Source: DATFLL01 sp035267785
Lineage (GTDB): Bacteria > Pseudomonadota > Gammaproteobacteria > DATFLL01
DNA: 49,138 nucleotides
Direction: 5' to 3'
Assembly (NCBI GenBank): GCA_035267785.1
Contig: DATFLL010000009.1
Span: 1-49,138, forward strand
This document shows, piece by piece, positions 1-7,400 of this stretch. Numbering within the stretch: the first letter of the stretch is position 1; the number at the start of each line of letters is the position of its first letter. The notes beneath the pieces were generated by a model. It saw nothing but the letters and a program-made list of their open reading frames with translations, searched no databases and was not told where the DNA came from. The translations under genes and the position numbers were made by a program.

Positions 1-76
1 GATAGCGTTCCACCATCGCGGGAACCTGCTCGCTCTGGTCAGGATGGACCAGAAACACGATCTCGTAGTGTCTCAT
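1..76 (-). CDS. rpsF: 30S ribosomal protein S6, N-terminal part only
   Basis: Only the first 25 codons lie in the window; the gene continues beyond base 1. The translation begins MRHYEIVFLVHPDQSEQVPA, the typical start of S6, which binds 16S rRNA with S18 in the small-subunit platform. The ATG at 76-74 is preceded by a strong GAGGAG ribosome binding site. A good sigma-70 promoter lies about 100 bases upstream. The rlmB-rpsF order matches many gammaproteobacteria. The start and family are clear; the rest of the gene cannot be judged. Confidence 0.93.
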   Translation of the reverse strand, partial: MRHYEIVFLVHPDQSEQVPAMVERY

Positions 77-97
77 TGCGCTCCTCTCGGATTGGCA

Positions 98-119
98 GCC
101 TCCCGTCATGCGGTGAGGC
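98..119 (-). promoter_or_regulatory. hairpin in rpsF leader, possible S6:S18 autoregulatory site
   Basis: GCCTC and GAGGC arms (98-102 and 115-119) enclose a segment which on the mRNA strand reads ACCGCATGACGG. It lies 22-43 bases before the rpsF ATG. Leaders of rpsF in many bacteria carry a bulged stem with an exposed CCG that binds the S6:S18 dimer. The CCG and the position fit, but no covariance model was run. Confidence 0.35.
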
Positions 120-177
120 AAGGAGTATCGAATTGTCGGCCGGGGCCGGTCTCCGACCCCAAGTGTTAAGGGCGGGA

Positions 178-206
178 ATTTTAAAGGGGTTTTGGGACCA
201 TTGCAA
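178..206 (-). promoter_or_regulatory. sigma-70 promoter of rpsF
   Basis: On the minus strand TTGCAA (206-201), a 17-base spacer and TAAAAT (183-178) form a near-consensus promoter. It predicts transcription from about base 171 and a leader of about 95 bases. It lies just downstream of rlmB, so the rpsF operon can be transcribed independently. Confidence 0.7.
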
Positions 207-222
207 CGCCGAAGGCCCAGAC

Positions 223-975
223 TCAGGGGCGGTGACGGCGTTGGCGCAGGGCTTCATAGAGGAAAATCCCCGCGCTGACCGACACATTCAGGCTGTCCAC
301 CCGCCCTCGCATGGGCAGGCGGGCCAGGATATCGCAGTGTTCGCGGGTCAGCCGGCGCAGCCCCGCCCCCTCCGCGCCAAGGACGAGCGCGATCGGGCCG
401 CTCAGGTCGACGTCGAACAGCTCACCCTCCGCCGTCCCATCGGCCCCGATCAGCCAGATCCCCTGCTCTTTCAGCCAACGCAGTGTCCGGGCGAGGTTGG
501 TCACCTGGATGAACGGCACCGACTCGGCCGCCCCGCTCGCCACCTTGCGCGCCACCGGCGTCAGGCCGCAGGCCCGGTCCCGCGGGGCGATCACCGCATG
601 GGTGCCGGCACCGTCGGCACTGCGCAGACAGGCGCCGAGATTGTGCGGGTCGGTCACTCCGTCCAGGACCAGCAGCAGCGGTGGGCCCTCAACGGCTCCC
701 AGCAGGGCCTCGAGGTCGGCCTCGTCGCGCACCCGCGGCGCCCGTCCGCGCGCGGCCACCCCCTGGTGGCGCACGTCACCGGCCCGCTCGGCCAGTACCC
801 GCGCCGAGACCTCGTGCAGCGCCACCCCGGCCGCGGCGGCGGCCTGGCGGATCTTCTGGGCCCGCGGGTCGCGCCGGGCGCGGTCGATCCACACCTCGGC
901 CACCGCCTCGGGATGCTGCTGCAGCGCCGCCAGCACGGCGTGCAGACCGTAGATCAGTTCTTCGTTGTCAGACAC
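223..975 (-). CDS. rlmB: 23S rRNA (guanosine-2'-O-)-methyltransferase RlmB
   Basis: This is a 250-residue SPOUT methyltransferase that 2'-O-methylates G2251 in the 23S rRNA peptidyl-transferase loop, using SAM. The N-terminal substrate-binding domain begins ELIYGLHAVLAAL. The SPOUT motifs are LDGVTDPHNLGACLRSA (residues about 104-120), VLGAEGAGL, and the knot region SLNVSVSAGIFLYEA near the C-terminus. The start is GTG at 975 with a GAGG element about 8 bases upstream. It lies 168 bases after rnr on the same strand, the usual rnr-rlmB pairing. Length is normal for the family. Confidence 0.95.
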   Translation of the reverse strand: MSDNEELIYGLHAVLAALQQHPEAVAEVWIDRARRDPRAQKIRQAAAAAGVALHEVSARVLAERAGDVRHQGVAARGRAPRVRDEADLEALLGAVEGPPLLLVLDGVTDPHNLGACLRSADGAGTHAVIAPRDRACGLTPVARKVASGAAESVPFIQVTNLARTLRWLKEQGIWLIGADGTAEGELFDVDLSGPIALVLGAEGAGLRRLTREHCDILARLPMRGRVDSLNVSVSAGIFLYEALRQRRHRP

Positions 976-1050
976 GCATAGCCTCAGTTTCGAGGTTCGC
1001 GTGGCGAGTGACGAGGAAGACTCCCGGACCTTGTAACCTCAAAGACTGAC

Positions 1051-1118
1051 GCCTCACTCCTCACCCCTCAGGTATTACTCTTTCTGCCGACTGCCAACTG
1101 CCAACTGCAAACTGCCAA
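1051..1118. repeat. two adjacent heptanucleotide tandem arrays between rnr and rlmB
   Basis: Bases 1051-1071 are three 7-base units of the form NCCTCAC. Bases 1084-1118 are five 7-base units close to CTGCCAA. Both lie in the transcribed spacer between the rnr stop and the rlmB GTG. No coding role is seen. Confidence 0.75.
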
Positions 1119-1143
1119 CTCGCCTGCGGAGCGGGCGACGACG

Positions 1144-3480
1144 TCATTCCTTCTTCCTGCCGCCCGAGCGCCGCCGACGCCGCGGCGAGCGCGCCGGACG
1201 TTTCTCGCCCTGGCCGGTCTCCTGCTCGCCTCCCGTGGCCTGAGTCTTTCGCTTGCCCCTGCGTTTTCCCGGGCCGCGCTTGGACTCGCCGCCGGCGGGC
1301 GCCTGCTCGGACTCGGCCAGCTCGAAGTCGATTTTCCGATCGTCGAGATCGACCCGCACGACACGCACGCGCAACGGGTCGGCCAGACGATACATGCGGT
1401 TGGTGCGCTCACCCAGCAGGCGGTGCTTGACCGGGTCGAAGTGATAGTAGTCGTTGCTCAAGGCGGTGACGTGTACCAGGCCCTCGACGTAGATGTCCTT
1501 GAGTTCCACGAACAGACCGAAGCTGGTCACGGCGGTGACCAGGCCCTCGAATTCCTCGCCGACCTTGTCGAGCATGTACTCGCACTTGAGCCAGTCCGTG
1601 GCGTCGCGCGTGGCCTCGTCGGCCCGACGGTCGGTCAGCGAGCAGTGCTCGCCCAGTGCGACCATGTCGTCCTCACTGTAACCGAAGCGCTCGGGCGACT
1701 TGCCCGCCAACAGGTGGCGGATGGCGCGGTGCACCAGGAGGTCGGGGTAGCGGCGAATGGGCGAGGTGAAATGCGCATAGGCGTCATAGGCCAGACCGAA
1801 GTGACCGATGTTGTTCGGACTGTACATGGCCTGGGACAGGCTGCGCAGCATGACGGTCTGAATCAGGTGCGCGTCGGGACGCTCGCGCACGCTGTCGAGC
1901 AGCTCAGCGTAGTGGCGCGGCTGGGGCTTGTCGCCGCCGCCGAGGCTCAGACCGAGCTCGGCCAGGAAGGCGTGCAGATCGGTGAGCTTGTCGCTCGAGG
2001 GCCCTTCGTGGATACGAAACAGCGTCGGAATCTCTGCCTTGAGCAGATAATCGGCCGTGGCCACGTTCGCCAGCAGCATGCATTCCTCGATGAGGCGGTG
2101 GGCGTCGTTGCGTGCGACCGGCACGATCTGCTCGATCTTGCGCTCTTCACCGAACACGATCTTCGTCTCGGTCGTGTCGAAATCGATCGCCCCGCGCTTG
2201 ACGCGCGCCTTGTGCAGCGCTTCGTACAATCCGTGCAGGTTCTCCAGATGCGGTACCAGCTCGGTATACTGCTCACGCAGCGCCGGCTCGCCGTCCACGA
2301 GCATGGCGGCCACCTTGGTGTACGTCAGGCGGGCGTGAGAGCGCATCAAGCCCTCGAAGAAGCGGTAGTCGCGCAGCTCGCCGTTGGCGCCCACATGCAG
2401 CTCGCACACCATGCACAGGCGGTCGACCTGCGGGTTCAGCGAACACAGGCCGTTGGAGAGGATCTCCGGCAGCATCGGGATGACCTGCCCGGGGAAATAC
2501 ACCGAGTTGCCGCGTTCGCGCGCCTCGGCGTCCAGGGCCGTGGCCGGCTTGACGTAGTGCGAGACATCGGCGATGGCCACCAACAGGCGCCAACCTCGCC
2601 CCTGGCGCTCGCAGTAGACAGCATCGTCGAAATCCCGCGCGTCCTCGCCGTCGATGGTCACCAGGGGCAGCGCGCGCAGGTCCTCGCGGCCGGACTTCGC
2701 GGCCTCGGGCACCACATCGGTCAGACCCTCGATCTCAGTCTCCACCAGGGGCGACCAGACCAGCGGCAGGCTGAAGGCCCGTACGGCGATGTCCACCTCC
2801 ATGCCCGGCGCCATGTGCTCGCCGAGGATTTCAACGACGCGCCCAATCGCCTGGCGGTGGCGCGTCGGCGGCTCGAGCATTTCCACGACAACGATCTGGC
2901 CGTGTTTGGCACCGTAGAGCTGCTCTCCGGGGACCAGCACCTGCTGGGTGATGCGCTTGTTGTCCGGGTCGACGAAACCCACCCCGGCCTCCAGGACCAG
3001 CCGCCCGACGACCTGCTGGTTGGCCCGCTCCAGGACCTCGACCATCTCGCCCTCGCGGCGGCCGCGCTTGTCGATGCCGCTGACGTGCGCAACGATACGG
3101 TCGCCGTGCATGCAGGCTCGCATCTCACGCGCCGAGAGGAACAGGTCGCCCCCGCCTTCGTCAGGAATCAGGAAACCGAAGCCGTCGGGGTGACCGACTA
3201 CGCGGCCGCGCACCAGGTCCATCTTCTGGACCAGGCCATAGCCGCCGCGGCGGTTTCGAATCACCTGGCCGTCGCGCTCCATCGCCTTGAGCCGGCGGCG
3301 CAGCGCCTCGGTATCGCGCTCGCCGCGCACTTCCATGGCCTTGGCGATCTCCTTGTGGCTCATGGGCACCGCTTCGCGCTCGAGCAGGGCCAGGATGAAC
3401 TCGCGGCTGGGGACGGGATGGTCGTATTTGGCGGCCTCGCGCTCGGCGAAGGGATCGCGGTCGGATTTACGCTTGGCCAT
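1144..3480 (-). CDS. rnr: ribonuclease R
   Basis: This is a 3'-to-5' processive exoribonuclease of the RNase II/RNB family that degrades structured RNA (778 residues). In order it has: an N-terminal winged-helix region (about 25-90, SHKEIAKAMEV); two cold-shock domains; the RNB catalytic domain with IDGEDARDFDDAV, which holds the metal-binding aspartates; a C-terminal S1 domain (VTSFGLFVEL); and a Lys/Arg-rich tail. The reading frame opens one codon earlier with TTG, but the ATG at 3480 is the better start. It heads rnr-rlmB. In many relatives purA lies close upstream; here about 27 kb intervenes. Confidence 0.96.
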   Translation of the reverse strand: MAKRKSDRDPFAEREAAKYDHPVPSREFILALLEREAVPMSHKEIAKAMEVRGERDTEALRRRLKAMERDGQVIRNRRGGYGLVQKMDLVRGRVVGHPDGFGFLIPDEGGGDLFLSAREMRACMHGDRIVAHVSGIDKRGRREGEMVEVLERANQQVVGRLVLEAGVGFVDPDNKRITQQVLVPGEQLYGAKHGQIVVVEMLEPPTRHRQAIGRVVEILGEHMAPGMEVDIAVRAFSLPLVWSPLVETEIEGLTDVVPEAAKSGREDLRALPLVTIDGEDARDFDDAVYCERQGRGWRLLVAIADVSHYVKPATALDAEARERGNSVYFPGQVIPMLPEILSNGLCSLNPQVDRLCMVCELHVGANGELRDYRFFEGLMRSHARLTYTKVAAMLVDGEPALREQYTELVPHLENLHGLYEALHKARVKRGAIDFDTTETKIVFGEERKIEQIVPVARNDAHRLIEECMLLANVATADYLLKAEIPTLFRIHEGPSSDKLTDLHAFLAELGLSLGGGDKPQPRHYAELLDSVRERPDAHLIQTVMLRSLSQAMYSPNNIGHFGLAYDAYAHFTSPIRRYPDLLVHRAIRHLLAGKSPERFGYSEDDMVALGEHCSLTDRRADEATRDATDWLKCEYMLDKVGEEFEGLVTAVTSFGLFVELKDIYVEGLVHVTALSNDYYHFDPVKHRLLGERTNRMYRLADPLRVRVVRVDLDDRKIDFELAESEQAPAGGESKRGPGKRRGKRKTQATGGEQETGQGEKRPARSPRRRRRSGGRKKE

Positions 3481-3564
3481 CAATGACCCGCCCCGGGCCC
3501 GGGCCCGCGTTGAACGATAAATTGGCTAACAACATTGGTGCCGTTTGGCTCCTTCGTGTCGAGA

Positions 3565-3593
3565 TTGACAATATTCCAGACTCCCGGTAAAGT
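3565..3593 (+). promoter_or_regulatory. sigma-70 promoter of tRNA-Leu
   Basis: TTGACA (3565-3570), a 17-base spacer and TAAAGT (3588-3593) are followed by the GC-rich discriminator GCGCGGC. That combination is typical of stable-RNA promoters under growth-rate (stringent) control. Transcription would begin about 35 bases before the tRNA. Confidence 0.75.
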
Positions 3594-3634
3594 GCGCGGC
3601 TCTCAGGGCCTGCGCAGTGCGCCGGCCCCTGAAA

Positions 3635-3721
3635 GCCGAGGTGGCGAAATTGGTAGACGCGCTAGCTTCAGGTGCTAGTGGGGGAAACCCCGTGGAGGTT
3701 CAAGTCCTCTCCTCGGCACCA
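3635..3721 (+). tRNA. tRNA-Leu (anticodon CAG)
   Basis: The 87 bases run from GCCGAGG to CCTCGGCACCA, with the 3' CCA encoded. The acceptor arms GCCGAGG and CCTCGGC pair. The anticodon stem CTAGC/GCTAG closes the loop TTCAGGT, giving anticodon CAG at 3669-3671 (reads CUG). A long variable arm (GGGGG-AAA-CCCC type) marks a class II tRNA such as Leu. The T arm contains GGTTCAAGTCC. It is oriented opposite to rnr and to the neighbouring cluster. tRNA-Leu genes are frequent island integration sites. Confidence 0.97.
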
Positions 3722-4414
3722 CTTCTCAGAACCTTCTAACTCACTGTTTTTCAAGCCATAAATCCCTTCGGTCCCGGTGCGGGAGGCGTCAACTGGCGCA
3801 TTTGTACCACAAACTGCCCTACACCTGATAGTTCAGCCGGTGGTACAGGCACTAAGTCGCCCGCTGCCTGACAACCTCACGTACCGCAACGTCCGGTATT
3901 ACGAACACCGCCCGCCCCCCAAGCCGAACGCCCCTGTCTTCCCAACCGTTCCGTGATCGGTTTGTCGATGCGGACCCGGGAGAAATTAAAAGCACTGCTC
4001 TTCAAGTCCGATGTGGATGTGAACGCCGCAACATCATCCAACAGAGGGGGGGCAAATCCATATTCGAGGAATTCGAGCGTACCGTTTTACAACGCGTCAT
4101 ATGCTTCGAAGACCACATCATAGACGATCCGGGCGTCTCACGCGAGGTGCGCTCCTTATTGAACGGGATAACGAAAGTTACGGGCAAGAGGCCGGAACGA
4201 ATCCGATGTGCGCGAGTGGGATCCTCACGCTGTTCTTTGACAGCCTCGCGCGCGTCCATGCCCCCCCGAATGGCGACTGCCACCGACTGATATCCGCCCA
4301 TACGACGCCGTCGTCCGAGATGTCTCCTGAGCCATAATGACAGCCCGGCTCTAACGCAACCTTCCCCGCTCGCAAAACCTAATCACGTGGCAAGCGGCAG
4401 AACCTGCCCGATTT
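3722..4414. other. gene-poor stretch with possible decayed coding fragments
   Basis: No intact gene is visible in these about 690 bases. A plus-strand frame ending at TGA 3954-3956 reads coding-like (LPDNLTYRNVRYYEHRPPPK). Further on, a frame opening near 3967 (REKLKALLFKSDVDV) seems to shift by one base into another with coding character (FEEFERTVLQRVICFEDHI, about 4065-4120). These look like remnants of one or two broken genes of unknown family. A short inverted repeat GGCAG/CTGCC at 4396-4408 just past the cluster's last stop could be a weak terminator, but no T-run follows it. Confidence 0.4.
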
Positions 4415-7400
4415 CTAGAACTTGCCAATGACGTTGATAAAGGCACCTTTACTGTCATAGCTCAGGTCGGTCAAATCGTCGGAGAAGTCGGTAAAGTTAT
4501 AGCCCATTCCGAGTTTGAGATGATTGCCGATATGGCGGTAAATGCCGGTCAAAAAGCCGCTGCGGCGGTCACCGGCCTGAGGAAGTTTGAGCATGCGCCC
4601 TTCCAGCATCACGTCCCATTTACGGATAACGTGCCAGTCGGCGCGCAATATATAGAGCACGGCGTTGCTCTTGAAGAATACCGGATCGGTTCGATCTTGC
4701 GCCAGTTCGCCCATGCGGTAGGCATACTTGCCACCCAAGGACCAATGCCGTGTGACGTCATACATGACATCCAGGGACAGGATATGACTTTTCTGAATGT
4801 ACGCAGCCGCTGTATTGCTGACGGTGAGTTGGTCGCTGGACGGTAAATTATAGAAATACGTGTACTTGAACAATGTGTTCAAGGCGTCGTTGTCAACAGG
4901 ACGATATGCATAACCCATAACGGCTTCTGTGAAATTGCCATCGTAGAATTCGCCCAAGGTGCTGTGACTGGTTGAGTGATTCAGCTTGCCCAGCAGCCGC
5001 CAGTTCGGGTTGAGCTGATACTTGATGCTGTTCTTAGTCAACCAGGTGGTTCGTGTGGAGGTGCTCAGATCGCTCGCCTGGGTATCGTCCTTGCGGTATT
5101 CCAGCGCGCCCGCATACGTGAAGTTGTCGACGTGGTAACCGACTCGCAGGGCAGCGGCTTTGCGCTCGATCTTCGCAGCAGTGACATTGTCACGTAATGT
5201 CCCCACATCCACGCTGCCACCAAAATTCAGGCTGTCGGTCGCGGCCAAATCGAAACCCATGCTGTGGGTCAGACCTGTCGGAACATCACCGTAAGTGTAA
5301 CGTTCCTCCATGTAGACACTGGCCGAGTCTGAGTAGTGGGTCTTGAAACCCGCAGACAGATTACCGCGACGCGCGCGCACTCCGTTGTCGGTGCGGCCGT
5401 TTTCCAACGTATAGGCACTGTAGATATTGGTCTTGTCGGTAATCTTGTATTCGGTACCCATCTTCGCCGCCGTCCCCATGTCACCGCCGGAGACCTCACC
5501 ATTGAGGCTCAAGCGATCCGTGGAACGGTACCTGCCTCCGACACCAACGCGACCATTTCTCTCACGGTTCCCATCGCTGCTGACGGTTTGCTGCAGGTAG
5601 CCGTAGCTGCTCCAGCGTTCCAGCGAGTCGTAGTTCAGTTTCACCGCTGCGTCGTTACGCTTACCCTGCACCTGCGTCGCCGGAACAATGGGCGAATGAT
5701 CCTGGCGATTGTCGTGGCGCAAGCCGCCTTCGATACTCCAGTTGCGCGTCAGTTGCTGCATAACGTCCACTTCCGCCGCGCTCTGTGACAGGGCGTCCTG
5801 CTGCTTCTTGGAGACCACATGCAACTTGACTTTGGTCGCCGGCGTCACATCGACCTGCGCCGTGCCCCCGTTGATCGTGGTATCGGTCGGTGCGCTCAGC
5901 CCGGGTGACGAGTAACCGGCATCCAGTTGCTGGCGATACATGGTGACCTTGCCCTTCACCACCTTGGTCACATCCGCAAGATCCAGGCTGCCATCCACAC
6001 GCCGGCCCATCGCCCGCACATCAGGGCTGGCCGCACTCGCTCCCTGAGTGTAATTGAACCCGCCGTCGTTCGACATCAGCGAGGTGGACACCGTACCCTC
6101 GCTAGCGGACTGCTCTATGCGTAGCCACGTGCCCGTGTTCTTCCGCAAAGTGACGTCGGCACCGTTAAGACTGGCCCGGCTGCTGTCGCTGTTCAGGTTT
6201 TCCGCAGTCAAACCCAACTTTACGTGGTCTCCGAACCAATAATGAGCGCGACCACCCTTGGCAATATCCTTTAGGTCGGTAAAACCGGGCGTATATTCGT
6301 AACGCGCAACCAGGTAGCTCTGGTATGCACTAAGGTCACCGCCATTGATCAACTGCGTGCTGGCTGCAAACGACGATAGCGGCTGGCGAAGCAATACGCG
6401 ACCTTGGATATAGTCGATATCGTAATCGAGGCCCGAAACCAGGTTTTTAACGCCAACGACTTCGCCCGAGATGCCGTCGCGTATTTCGACCCTTATACGA
6501 TCGGAACCGGTGAGAATATCCTGATGACGCAGGTAATACAGGGAACCCCCCGTACCGCGTAATTCATCGCGGGCTCCCAGCGTGCCCGGCTCGGCCGCGA
6601 AGGCGTTGATGCCGAAGCGTTTTTCGCCAAACGAGGTAGTGGCATCGCTCTCCAGATTGGTATTGGCACCGTACAGCGCCCGATCGATATGGGCCAAATA
6701 GTTGTCGGTGTAAGCAACGTTGAAGTTGCCCCACATTCCGTAATTGTCGTCTTTTTCTACTTTGACATAAAACTTGCCGGAGGTCGGTGCGTCCTCGTGC
6801 AGCGTGCTGTCATCGCCGAATGTGGGATAGGCGTACTTGGAATCCAAGCGGCGAAAGACGGCATCCGGCGTTTTCTCTACGAAGTTCGTGAACAGTTCCT
6901 TGACAGGCCCTTCGCGCGTATCGGCGCTGGCCGTCAACTTGGTGCCCGCGCTGAACTTCCCCTTGGTATAAAATGCCAATCGGCCGTCTACAGACAGGTC
7001 GTTGTCGTAATGGGTCGTGTCCCCCGTCACCAGTTTCGCCGGACCGTTGGTCTTGTCACGGGCAAAAGTCAGATCCGCGATACCCACGTAGAACCAGTCG
7101 TTGTGCTTTAGCTTAAGGTCCCGCAGATACACATCACCATTGCCTTCCTTGTCTGTGATGGACACCTCGACAGTCTGCAGACCAGCCGGCAGAATCAGTT
7201 CTGCACCGAACTCCCCCTGATCGTTCACCGGTATCGGATATCCGCCAAACCAGGCCTGATAACCCTCGGGCACGTCCTTGCCAAACACCGAAACCGTACC
7301 ACCGTTCCCGGGGATAACGATATTGCTGAGGCCAAGACGGTTTTCGCCATAACCTACCAGCAGCTCTTTGTCAGGGTCCTGCTTGCTGTGATCGGTATTC

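Noticed and set aside
1423..3486. 687-codon plus-strand open frame opposite rnr
   Set aside because: It is the antisense shadow of rnr in GC-rich DNA; the translation has no family features, while rnr motifs are clear.
4002..4301. 99-codon minus-strand frame beside the cluster end
   Set aside because: No family resemblance; the opposite strand reads more like decayed coding sequence.
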